This document shows, in pieces, positions 8,509 through 16,204 of a DNA stretch of 34,114 nt. Positions within the stretch are counted from its first letter, which is position 1; each line of letters opens with the position of its first letter. The notes below the pieces were generated by a model that saw nothing but the letters and a program-made list of their open reading frames with translations, ran no database searches and was not told where the DNA came from. A program made the translations under genes and the position numbers. This DNA comes from CAADGY01 sp900696665 (GTDB lineage: Bacteria > Acidobacteriota > Terriglobia > Bryobacterales > Bryobacteraceae): NCBI GenBank assembly GCA_035063885.1, contig JAPSFM010000049.1, positions 1-34,114 on the forward strand, read 5' to 3'.

Positions 8509-9114
8509 ATGAAACCAGCACAGCCGGGCACAGCCGGCGGCAGTACGTTCCGATCCGTGAAGGAGGTGGACGCACATTCAAGAGCGCGCATGGAAAAGGT
8601 GCTTATCGATATGCAGCAGGAAATGTCTACCATTCGCACCGGCCGCGCCTCTTTAAGCTTGCTGGATATGATTCGCGTCGATTACTACGGCACCCCAACG
8701 CCGTTAAACCAGGTGGGAACGCTACACGTACCGGAGCCCTCGCTGATTACCGTGCAGCCCTGGGACCCTTCGCTGATTGGCCCGATCGAGAAATCGATCC
8801 GCAGCTCGGACCTGGGACTGAATCCATCGAACGACGGCAAACTTGTCCGCATCCCGATTCCTCCCCTGACCGAGGAAAGACGCAAAGAGCTGGTAAAGCG
8901 GCTTCACCACATTACAGAAGAGCGGCGCGTGGCGATGCGCAACATTCGCCGCGACGCGAACGAAGCGGTCAAGAAGATGGTGAAGGAGAAGCTGATCAGC
9001 GAAGACGACGAACGCCGGGCGCATGAAGACATACAGAAGCTGACCGACACCCACATTGAGAAACTAGATCAGGCGGCGAAGGTGAAGGAGAAAGAGATAC
9101 TGGAGATAAGGTGA
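8509..9114 (+). CDS. frr: ribosome recycling factor
   Basis: RRF splits post-termination ribosomes together with EF-G. The diagnostic segment I-R-T-G-R-A-S, then V-D-Y-Y-G-T-P-T-P-L-N-Q, P-W-D, the S-D-L-G-L-N-P-S-N-D-G motif, and the long R/K/E-rich helices at the end are all present. An upstream in-frame GTG at 8443 would add 22 residues with no counterpart in the family. I prefer ATG 8509, preceded by GGAGCGAGAG at 8495-8504, giving 201 residues. This is still about 15 longer at the N-terminus than E. coli RRF (185). Confidence 0.96.
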   Translation: MKPAQPGTAGGSTFRSVKEVDAHSRARMEKVLIDMQQEMSTIRTGRASLSLLDMIRVDYYGTPTPLNQVGTLHVPEPSLITVQPWDPSLIGPIEKSIRSSDLGLNPSNDGKLVRIPIPPLTEERRKELVKRLHHITEERRVAMRNIRRDANEAVKKMVKEKLISEDDERRAHEDIQKLTDTHIEKLDQAAKVKEKEILEIR

Positions 9115-9147
9115 TCCAGGGGACCCGTTCCCCTATTGAACGGGCAC

Positions 9148-9155
9148 GGAGGAGG
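9148..9155 (+). promoter_or_regulatory. ribosome binding site fixing the aminotransferase start
   Basis: GGAGGAGG lies nine bases before ATG 9165. This favours that start over an upstream in-frame GTG (9111) overlapping the end of frr. It also places a twin-arginine signal right at the N-terminus. Confidence 0.7.
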
Positions 9156-9164
9156 TTTGGGGAG

Positions 9165-10286
9165 ATGCTGAGTCGTCGCAGTTTCACGCGTGCGATCGCT
9201 GCCGGGTGGCTTTCCGGGACTGCTGGCCTATGGAGTGAACCAGCGCTGGCGCAGCGCGCCCTCGTGGAAGCCGAGTTGCCGCAAGACATGGTTTGGCTGA
9301 ATGCGAACGAGAACCCGGAAGGCCCTCCGCAGGTTTCCCTCGCCGCCATGCAGGAGGTCATGCCGACTGCATGGCGCTACCACTTCCAGGAGTTCCGGGA
9401 TTTCTACCGGCGCGTGGCCGGGAGTGTAGGCCTCTCCTCCAGCGAAGTGTACGTGGGGCAGGGGTCCAGCGAAGTGCTGCAAGTGGCCATTGCCGCTTTC
9501 GGGTCCGCTTCCCATCCGCTGATCACCATGGAACCCACCTTCGAATTGCCCGCGGGGTTAGCGGGCGCCTTCGGTATCCCGGTCGTTCGCGTCCCGCTGA
9601 CCAGCGGATATTATGCGGACGTGAAAAAGCTCGTGGAAGAAGCCGGGAACGCGGGCGGCGGCCTCATCTACATTTGCAATCCCAATAATCCTACCGCCGC
9701 GGTAACGCCAAAAACCGATATCGCGTGGCTGGTTTCGAACCTCCCGCCCAATACCATTCTGCTCGTCGATGAAGCTTATATCCATTTCGCGGAAACGCCG
9801 GAGATGGAAAGCGCTCTGCGTTACGTGCGCGAAGGGAAAGATGTCATCGTGGCGCGCACGTTTTCGAAGATCTACGGCATGGCGGGGCTGCGAGTCGGGT
9901 TTGGTTGCGCACGCCAGGAACTGATGAGCAGAATGTGGCCGTACCGTTCCGGCGTGATCTCCATCGTCAGCGCCCGGGCCGTGATGGCTGCCCTGAACGA
10001 CGCACAGGCGATCGAGGAGGGCCGCCGCAAACGGTTTACCGCTGTGCGTAACGAACTCTGTGCCTGGCTGCGTGGGAAGGGCTTTGAATACATCGAACCG
10101 CACGCCAATTTTCTGATGATCGACGTAGGCCGCGACGTGCACGAGTTCTCGCAGCAAATGGCGCGGCTCGGTGTAGCGGTAGGCCGCCCCTTCCCTCCCC
10201 TCACCAACATGCTTCGCGTTTCGATCGGCGCCGAGTCCGACATGGCGCGCTTCCGAAACGCCTTCGAACGCGTGTACAAAGGATAA
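9165..10286 (+). CDS. Tat-exported PLP aminotransferase, histidinol-phosphate aminotransferase-like
   Basis: From ATG 9165 the product has 373 residues. The N-terminus S-R-R-S-F-T-R followed by a hydrophobic stretch and A-L-A-Q is a twin-arginine signal, so the folded protein with its PLP should be exported. The rest is a class I/II fold-type I aminotransferase: N-A-N-E-N-P-x-G-P-P near the start, C-N-P-N-N-P-T, L-V-D-E-A-Y, and T-F-S-K-I-Y-G-M-A-G-L-R. The PLP lysine is about K235. These motifs resemble HisC, but a histidine-biosynthesis enzyme would be cytoplasmic, so I do not assign hisC. The substrate is probably an extracytoplasmic amino acid or amine. A RidA-repeat gene follows two bases later, a fitting partner for enamine/imine by-products of PLP enzymes. 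Confidence 0.9.
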   Translation: MLSRRSFTRAIAAGWLSGTAGLWSEPALAQRALVEAELPQDMVWLNANENPEGPPQVSLAAMQEVMPTAWRYHFQEFRDFYRRVAGSVGLSSSEVYVGQGSSEVLQVAIAAFGSASHPLITMEPTFELPAGLAGAFGIPVVRVPLTSGYYADVKKLVEEAGNAGGGLIYICNPNNPTAAVTPKTDIAWLVSNLPPNTILLVDEAYIHFAETPEMESALRYVREGKDVIVARTFSKIYGMAGLRVGFGCARQELMSRMWPYRSGVISIVSARAVMAALNDAQAIEEGRRKRFTAVRNELCAWLRGKGFEYIEPHANFLMIDVGRDVHEFSQQMARLGVAVGRPFPPLTNMLRVSIGAESDMARFRNAFERVYKG

Positions 10287-10288
10287 GA

Positions 10289-11329
10289 ATGGCTACTCAA
10301 AGGCGTCTCATCGCCCCTCCCGGTCCGAAGCCGGTGGGGCCTTACAGTCCCGGCATTCTCGCGGGCGATGTTCTCTATGTCTCCGGACAGGGGGTGCGGC
10401 GGCCCGATGGAACCGTGCCGGCAACTCCGAAAGCGCAGGCCGAACAATGTCTCGCCAACGTGGAAAACATTGTGAAAGCGGCGGGCATGTCCATGGCGGA
10501 TGTCGTGTATTCTCAGATTTACCTGGCCGACATCGCTACCCGGAATCTGGTTTCCATGGCAAACCCCCACTCCGTTCTCGGAATGGCACGCATGCCGACG
10601 GGGACAACATTCGAGATTAATGCGATTGTCAAGAAAAGCCAAGCCGCCAGAGACACGATCTATATTCCCGGGGTGTTTGGCGCGGATCCCAAGGAAGCCA
10701 TCGGGAAGGTCCAGGAGTTCCTCAGGACCGCCGGGGCCGACCTCAGCCATGCCGTGTTCCTGAACGTCTATCTCTCGGGAGAGGCGACGCTGGAGGATTT
10801 CGATGCCGTGTACCGCCATTACGTGGAGCCCGGGTATGCTCCGGCGCGGGCGGCGCTGGCAGTAAACGCCCTGCCGGATAAGGCGGCGGTCGAGATCACG
10901 GGAGTAGCCGTACGCGATTTGCGGCAACGGCGGGTCATCCGTCCGAAGAACATTTCATCTAAAACCCTGGAGAGCCCCGCAGTTCTCGCTGGCGACACCT
11001 TGTACTGTTCGCTGCGAAGTGCCGCCATTCCCGGTCCCAACGGCGGAGTCTACACTGACAATGTGCAACTTCAGGCGCGCCTTACGATGCGCAACCTGCT
11101 GGACAGCTTAGAGGAAGCCGGACTCGATTTTTCACATGTCGTTTCCAGTAACGTGTACGTCGACAACATGGACGAATTTGCCAGCATGAACAGTATTTAC
11201 GGAAGCTATTTCTCTTCCATGCCGCCGACGCGCACCACAGTACAGCCGGTGAGGCCCGCGGCCCGTGTTGCGGCAAACGGCGGACAGTTCCCTCCCCTTG
11301 TGCGGATTTCCACGGTAGCGGTACGGTAG
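10289..11329 (+). CDS. protein of three RidA/YjgF-like repeats
   Basis: RidA proteins hydrolyse reactive enamine/imine intermediates released by PLP enzymes and normally act as homotrimers of about 130 residues. This 346-residue chain contains three RidA-like units, at about residues 15-117, 121-212 and 216-346. Unit 1 has G-P-Y-S-P and L-Y-V-S-G-Q-G. Unit 2 keeps P-A-R (R187), where RidA has its substrate-binding Arg, and V-E-I. Unit 3 keeps P-T-R (R315), but the following E is replaced. In unit 1 the Arg-bearing loop before R-M-P-T-G-T-T-F-E-I seems deleted. A single chain may thus form a pseudo-trimer with unequal sites. No signal peptide is visible, although the preceding partner gene is exported. 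It ends eight bases from a convergent gene. Confidence 0.87.
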   Translation: MATQRRLIAPPGPKPVGPYSPGILAGDVLYVSGQGVRRPDGTVPATPKAQAEQCLANVENIVKAAGMSMADVVYSQIYLADIATRNLVSMANPHSVLGMARMPTGTTFEINAIVKKSQAARDTIYIPGVFGADPKEAIGKVQEFLRTAGADLSHAVFLNVYLSGEATLEDFDAVYRHYVEPGYAPARAALAVNALPDKAAVEITGVAVRDLRQRRVIRPKNISSKTLESPAVLAGDTLYCSLRSAAIPGPNGGVYTDNVQLQARLTMRNLLDSLEEAGLDFSHVVSSNVYVDNMDEFASMNSIYGSYFSSMPPTRTTVQPVRPAARVAANGGQFPPLVRISTVAVR

Positions 11330-11337
11330 CGGCCTTT

Positions 11338-13065
11338 TCACCGGACAACGGCAAGACCCCCTTTAGCCTGGCGCCAGGGGCCGTTATGCTGCCGGATTCC
11401 GACGATCTCGACGGTGGCGGAGATGTGGTCCGCCGGAGTAACCAGCTTCGCTTCGCCGCTCGCATCAAGCGTGCACCAGTTACGCACAATTGCAGCCTGG
11501 GTCACGGAGCCGCTTTGTAAGCGAACCGCTACATCCACCGTTTTCCCCGCCAGCGCGGGTGCATGCACAACGTAACTCTCTCCTGGACGCACTTTTTCGG
11601 GCACAAAGACCAGCGGCACGGCGGGACCGGAAATCCTGTTCGGCAAAGGTCTCTCCGCAAGGTAGCCATCACGGTAGTCGAGTACGTGATTGTACAAAAT
11701 GAGTTCGTCCGTGGTGGCCGGGCCGGCGAGCCGCTTTTGCCGCTCGACAAGCAACCCCGGATCGTTATAGAGGGTTCTGGCGAAAAACAAGGGAGCCCAG
11801 TCGTCGCGGTCGAAAGGATCGTCGAGCAGCATCAACCTGGCACCCGCTGGAAGCGTTGGATAAAGACCCGTGAGCTCAGCCATGAAATCCCGCGCAACCC
11901 GGTGCCAATGGCGCAAACCTCGCGCATAATGCTCTCGCCGCTCTACGTGGATGGGTAACAGCGTCACGATCAGAATGAAGAAAGCGGTCACCGGGACTGC
12001 CGCGCGAACCGGCTCCACAGGGACAATCCGGGAAACCGCAGTACACAGGTCATTCACAACGACTCCCACGTAGAGAGCAAGCCCGAGGGCCGGCAAATAC
12101 ATGACGAAACCCGAGCGTGGCGGGATCACGGATACCGGAATTAGGCTGACGAAAAAGAAAAACAGACCGAAAACCATGGCACGGCTCCGCCGCGACCATG
12201 CAAAAACCAGCAACACGCACACCGTGAGCAGCAGAGATACCGGAGTGAACAACTTGCCCTCGACATAGAGCAACAGGTCCGCATAATGGCAGAACGCATT
12301 GAGAATTGCCACGGGCGACAGGCTCGGCCGATACAGCGTGTTGCCGCTCATGGCGTTCGGCAGCGCAATTTTGACGTAAAGAAATACTCCGGTCATGAGG
12401 CTGGACGCGGTGATGACCCCTGCCGCACGGCTTCGAATCCACCTCGATTCCCGGAAATGCCAAAGGCCCTCATAGAGCAGCAGAGCGGCGGGAAAAGTGA
12501 CAGCCATTTCTTTTGACCCGAGCGCGCCACCGTAGAGCGCCAGGACAGCGAAGGCCGTACGCCAACGGAAAGCGCCAGCACGGCGGGCGCGGACATACAC
12601 GGCCAAAGCGGAAATGTAAAAGGTGAAGCACAACAGGTCATAAACGGTCCCCGTGTTGTAGTACAGGTCTATCATGGACGCGTGGAAGCTGAACAGCACG
12701 AGTGCAAACAGAGCCGCCCGGCGTGAGCCGGACAGCCGCCGGAGAAGGAAGTACGCAAGCAGCAGATTCCACGCCAGGATGATGTAACAGGCCACACGGA
12801 ACGGAAGCGGGTCGAATCCGAACAGCGGGTACAGGGTGCGATAGAAGAGTCCCCCAACCGGCCGGTAAGCCGGGGTAGCAATGGCGAACGCATCCAGAAC
12901 GGCCTGCCAATACGGCTTCTGCCAATAATGATGCAGCGCCTGAAGGTTCATCCCGTCGTCGCCCGTGAAATAGGCGTGGAGTCCTTCGCTGCTCAAGTAG
13001 AACCAGTAAGCGAAGATCAATACGAGTGCGGCGGCGGTCGCCGCCAGGCCTTTATTGCGCGCCAT
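11338..13065 (-). CDS. polytopic membrane protein, GT-C glycosyltransferase-like, with C-terminal soluble domain
   Basis: The 575-residue product has an N-terminal membrane helix, then F-T-G-D-D-G-M-N with acidic residues D36-D37 in the first outside loop. This is the place where GT-C glycosyltransferases (PMT/ArnT and relatives) bear their catalytic acid. About ten more hydrophobic segments follow up to about residue 375. The last 200 residues are soluble and end in a beta-rich, Ig-like segment. GT-C enzymes transfer sugars from lipid-linked donors outside the membrane. The family match here is by architecture only, so function is tentative. The start overlaps the end of the upstream amidohydrolase gene by 14 bases, suggesting coupled translation. 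Confidence 0.7.
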   Translation of the reverse strand: MARNKGLAATAAALVLIFAYWFYLSSEGLHAYFTGDDGMNLQALHHYWQKPYWQAVLDAFAIATPAYRPVGGLFYRTLYPLFGFDPLPFRVACYIILAWNLLLAYFLLRRLSGSRRAALFALVLFSFHASMIDLYYNTGTVYDLLCFTFYISALAVYVRARRAGAFRWRTAFAVLALYGGALGSKEMAVTFPAALLLYEGLWHFRESRWIRSRAAGVITASSLMTGVFLYVKIALPNAMSGNTLYRPSLSPVAILNAFCHYADLLLYVEGKLFTPVSLLLTVCVLLVFAWSRRSRAMVFGLFFFFVSLIPVSVIPPRSGFVMYLPALGLALYVGVVVNDLCTAVSRIVPVEPVRAAVPVTAFFILIVTLLPIHVERREHYARGLRHWHRVARDFMAELTGLYPTLPAGARLMLLDDPFDRDDWAPLFFARTLYNDPGLLVERQKRLAGPATTDELILYNHVLDYRDGYLAERPLPNRISGPAVPLVFVPEKVRPGESYVVHAPALAGKTVDVAVRLQSGSVTQAAIVRNWCTLDASGEAKLVTPADHISATVEIVGIRQHNGPWRQAKGGLAVVR

Positions 13066-14659
13066 CGCTTCCGTGTGAGCGCCACGCGGGCCCGTAAAGA
13101 ATACGCCCGGGCAATTCTCCTGTCATCTTTCCGTCAAGCAGCACCGCCTTCCCATTCACGATGACATGTGAAAAACCTTCGGCGTACTGATGCGGGTGCA
13201 GGAATTCGGCGCGATCACGCACCGCTCCCGCATCGAAGACGACCACGTCGGCCAGCATTCCGGGGCGCAACAGTCCCCGATCCATAATCTTGAGCCGTGC
13301 AGCGGGGAACGACGACATCTTGCGCACGGCCTCTTCCAGCGGGATTACCCGGCGGTCGCGGCTGTAGCGGCCCAGGACCCGGGCGAAGGTCCCATAGCTT
13401 CGAGGGTGCGGCACTTCTTTACCGAAAACAGGAATTCCGCCGTCAGAGGCCACCATCGTGTAAGGAGACTGCATGATTCGTTCCACGTCGGCCTCCGAAA
13501 TGGCGTGATAGATGGCGGAGCAGCCGCCGCTTTCCTGGATCTTGATCGCCGTCTCGGCCGCGGCTTCGAGCGTCGCTTCGCCCGTTTTCGCCCGCGCAAT
13601 CTCACCGAGGTTCCGCCCGGCGAGCGATGGGTCGAATGAGCAGCTCGCCATGACGACGTTCTTGGGATCGCCGCCGCCGCGGTCGTCGCGAATGCGCGTG
13701 ATGATCTCCGCCTTGATGCGGGCTCGCTGGCCGGGGTCACCGAGCCGCTCGAGTAGCGCCTTGCGCCCACCTTCAAGGGACCACTGCGGGAAAAGAGCGG
13801 CCGTTCCGGTACTCGACGCCGTGTAAGGATACTGATCAATCGTGACATCCACGCCGCCAGCGCGTGCTTCCGCAACCAGACGGAGCGTTTCGTCCGAGCA
13901 GCCCCAGTTCTGCCTGCCAATGATCTTGTGGTGCGTAATTTGCGCCGGGAGGTGCGCCTCTTTTCCAATTCGAATGGTTTCCCGGACGCTATCCAGAACT
14001 CCTGAGGCTTCGTCGCGCATGTGGGAGATGTACATCCCGCCCATCTCTCCGGCAATGCGCGCAAGCGCTATCACTTCCTCGGTGGGTGTATAGTTTCCGG
14101 GGACGTAGAACAGACCGGTAGAGATTCCGAACGCACCGTCGAGCATTGCAGTACGAACCAGATCCTCCATTTTCCCTATCTCAGCGGGTGTGGCTTTCCT
14201 GTTTATGAGACCAATTACCTTCTGGCGGACGCTGCCCTGTCCTGCAAAAAGACCCAGGTTGACCGCGACGGGCGTCTTCCGCAATTTCTCGAAGAATTCC
14301 GGTAGAGGCAGCGGCGAGCCGCCATCGTTGCCTTCCATCACCGTGGTAACGCCCTGGCGGATATAGTTCCCGGCATCCGGAACCTGGAAAATACCGCCGC
14401 GCGAATGCGTGTGGATGTCAATGAAGCCCGGCGCAACCACCTTTCCCCCCGCATCGATCGTCCGCCGCGGGCTGCCGGGTGGTGTGCGTCCAACCGCGAG
14501 AATGCGATTGCCGTCGATGGCGAGGCTGCCTTTAAACCAGGGATTTCCGGTACCGTCGACGATGCGCCCGCCGGTAATGAGGATGTCGTACGAGCCGCTC
14601 TGGCTGTAGAGGGGAAATGTTATGGAAAGAAAAAGAAGCAGGAGGGCTGCCCGGCGCAT
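13052..14659 (-). CDS. D-aminoacylase / N-acyl-D-amino-acid deacylase family amidohydrolase, secreted
   Basis: The 535-residue product has a signal peptide (residues 1-20, ending Y-S-Q) and is an amidohydrolase of the D-aminoacylase family. It starts with the family's I-L-I-T-G-G-R-I-V-D-G-T-G-N-P-W box, then metal-binding D-I-H-T-H (H83, H85), I-S-H-M-R-D-E, T-H-H-K-I-I-G, and S-D-G-G. Members remove acyl groups from N-acyl-D-amino acids, or act on related cyclic or peptide amides. In the Alcaligenes D-aminoacylase a Cys in G-N-C-G helps bind zinc; here the segment reads E-G-N-D-G-G-S, so Asp occupies that place. Exact substrate is therefore uncertain. It runs into the GT-C-like gene with a 14-base overlap. 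Confidence 0.88.
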   Translation of the reverse strand: MRRAALLLLFLSITFPLYSQSGSYDILITGGRIVDGTGNPWFKGSLAIDGNRILAVGRTPPGSPRRTIDAGGKVVAPGFIDIHTHSRGGIFQVPDAGNYIRQGVTTVMEGNDGGSPLPLPEFFEKLRKTPVAVNLGLFAGQGSVRQKVIGLINRKATPAEIGKMEDLVRTAMLDGAFGISTGLFYVPGNYTPTEEVIALARIAGEMGGMYISHMRDEASGVLDSVRETIRIGKEAHLPAQITHHKIIGRQNWGCSDETLRLVAEARAGGVDVTIDQYPYTASSTGTAALFPQWSLEGGRKALLERLGDPGQRARIKAEIITRIRDDRGGGDPKNVVMASCSFDPSLAGRNLGEIARAKTGEATLEAAAETAIKIQESGGCSAIYHAISEADVERIMQSPYTMVASDGGIPVFGKEVPHPRSYGTFARVLGRYSRDRRVIPLEEAVRKMSSFPAARLKIMDRGLLRPGMLADVVVFDAGAVRDRAEFLHPHQYAEGFSHVIVNGKAVLLDGKMTGELPGRILYGPAWRSHGSDGAQ

Positions 14660-14696
14660 GAGATTTTATTCTACACGCCGGGCGCCCGTGACTTTT

Positions 14697-14810
14697 TTAC
14701 TCGTAGTGTGTCAATTCACCACTCGCTTCCTCGTGTTTCGGCGAGGAAGACAGCATGGAGAAAAACAATCCAAGGATAAGCAGTGCCGCCACTAAGCCTG
14801 TTACCAACAT
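14697..14810 (-). CDS. probable 37-residue single-pass membrane peptide
   Basis: On the minus strand an ATG at 14810 opens 37 codons ending in TAA at 14697-14699. A GGGGGAG Shine-Dalgarno site sits about five bases upstream. Residues 2-21 are almost wholly hydrophobic (M-L-V-T-G-L-V-A-A-L-L-I-L-G-L-F-F-S), followed by a short polar, acidic tail with P-K-H-E-E. This fits a one-helix membrane protein with a cytoplasmic or outside tail. It lies 37 bases upstream of the amidohydrolase gene and could share its transcript. I recognise no family. The good ribosome site and amino-acid pattern argue that it is real; the short length argues for caution. Confidence 0.45.
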   Translation of the reverse strand: MLVTGLVAALLILGLFFSMLSSSPKHEEASGELTHYE

Positions 14811-14901
14811 GACAACTCCCCCAAAGCCTCACTTATATAAATGCAACTTAGGTGCCAATGGTTTCACTCGCACCACACAATTTTGTGCTATGTTCTCGAC
14901 C

Positions 14902-16194
14902 ATGCGCGTGAACGTAGCATTCGGTAAAACCGGACTCCCCATCGATCTACCCGATGGCTTCGAATACCGGCTTCTCGAAGCCAGATCAGCGACGCCCCAC
15001 AAGGACCCGCCGGCTGCGGTCGACCAGGCACTCGACACTCCGATCGGCAGTTTGCCTCTCCGGCAACTGGCTCTAGGTAAGAAAAGCGCTGCGATCTCGG
15101 TGTGCGACATTACGCGCCCAGCCCCCAACCGGATCGTTCTTCCGAAAGTGCTGGAACGGCTCGAAGCCGGTGGGATCCGCAGGGACGATATCGTTATTTT
15201 GATCGCGACCGGTTTGCATCGGCCGGCTACCCCAGCGGAAATTCGGGAAATCGTGGGAGCGGAGATTGCCTCCCGGTACCGAGTGGAGAATCACAACGCA
15301 CGGGAGTTGTCCGAACACCAGCACCTGGGCGCCACTGCAAGCGGGACTCCGGCCTACATCGACCGCCGTTTTGTCTCGGCGGACCTGCGCATCACACTGG
15401 GATTCATCGAGCCCCACCTCATGCTCGGCTTTTCCGGCGGACGCAAGCTGGTCGCCCCGGGACTGGCGGCGCAGGAGACGATCAAAGTTCTTCATAGCCC
15501 GAAATTCATGCGGGAACCGCTGGCCGTAGAGGGTTCGATCGAAGACAACCCGCTGCATCGCGAGTTGCTCGAGATCGCCCGAATGGCACGGCATGACTTC
15601 ATGGTGGACGCTGCGCTCGCTCGTGACCGGCAGATCGCGGCGATGTTCGCCGGCGGCCCCGTGGCGGCCCATCGTAAGGGTGTCGAATTTGTTTCGAGTG
15701 TAATGCTAGAAGAACTCGACCGCCCAGTAGACGCCGTCATCACCACCGCGGCCGGATATCCACTGGATCTGACCTTCTACCAGGCGATTAAAGGCATTAC
15801 GGCCGCCTCGCACATCCTGAAACCCGGCGGCCGGATTCTGCTGATGTCGGCCTGCGACGAGGGCGCGGGCGCTCCGGAGTTCTGCCGGATGCTCAAAGAG
15901 CCCCATTCTTACCGCGAATTCCTGCAACAGATTCTCGGCCGCGAAGTCGTCGTAGACCAGTGGCAACTCGAAAAGCTGGCCTTGGTGAATCTGAACGCCG
16001 AGATCCTGTATTACGTTCCGGGGCTCCCACAGGAATATCACTCCAACCTGTGGGGCCGTGCTTTCTCTTCCGTCCCGGCGGCACTGGAGGCCTTGTTTGA
16101 AGGTCTGGAGCCGGGCGCGGCGATCGCAGTGATACCGGAAGGACCTTACGTGCTGGCTAAAATCCGGTCTCTGCGTGAAGCGCAAGCTATATAA
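14902..16194 (+). CDS. LarA-like nickel-pincer racemase/epimerase family protein
   Basis: The 430-residue product (from ATG 14902; ATG 14890 is also possible) is close in length to lactate racemase LarA (424). Key LarA residues of Lactiplantibacillus plantarum have counterparts in order: R75 as R72 in T-R-P, H108 as H106 in A-T-G-L-H-R-P, H174 as H172, cofactor-linked K184 as K182 in G-F-S-G-G-R-K, H200 as H198, Q295 as Q294 and K298 as K297. It should therefore bind the nickel-pincer nucleotide cofactor, whose makers LarB, LarC and LarE are not in this window. Relatives act on lactate and other 2-hydroxy acids; substrate here is open. No clear ribosome site is seen. A molybdopterin enzyme gene follows after ten bases. 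Confidence 0.9.
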   Translation: MRVNVAFGKTGLPIDLPDGFEYRLLEARSATPHKDPPAAVDQALDTPIGSLPLRQLALGKKSAAISVCDITRPAPNRIVLPKVLERLEAGGIRRDDIVILIATGLHRPATPAEIREIVGAEIASRYRVENHNARELSEHQHLGATASGTPAYIDRRFVSADLRITLGFIEPHLMLGFSGGRKLVAPGLAAQETIKVLHSPKFMREPLAVEGSIEDNPLHRELLEIARMARHDFMVDAALARDRQIAAMFAGGPVAAHRKGVEFVSSVMLEELDRPVDAVITTAAGYPLDLTFYQAIKGITAASHILKPGGRILLMSACDEGAGAPEFCRMLKEPHSYREFLQQILGREVVVDQWQLEKLALVNLNAEILYYVPGLPQEYHSNLWGRAFSSVPAALEALFEGLEPGAAIAVIPEGPYVLAKIRSLREAQAI

Positions 16195-16204
16195 TTTCTG
16201 TTAA

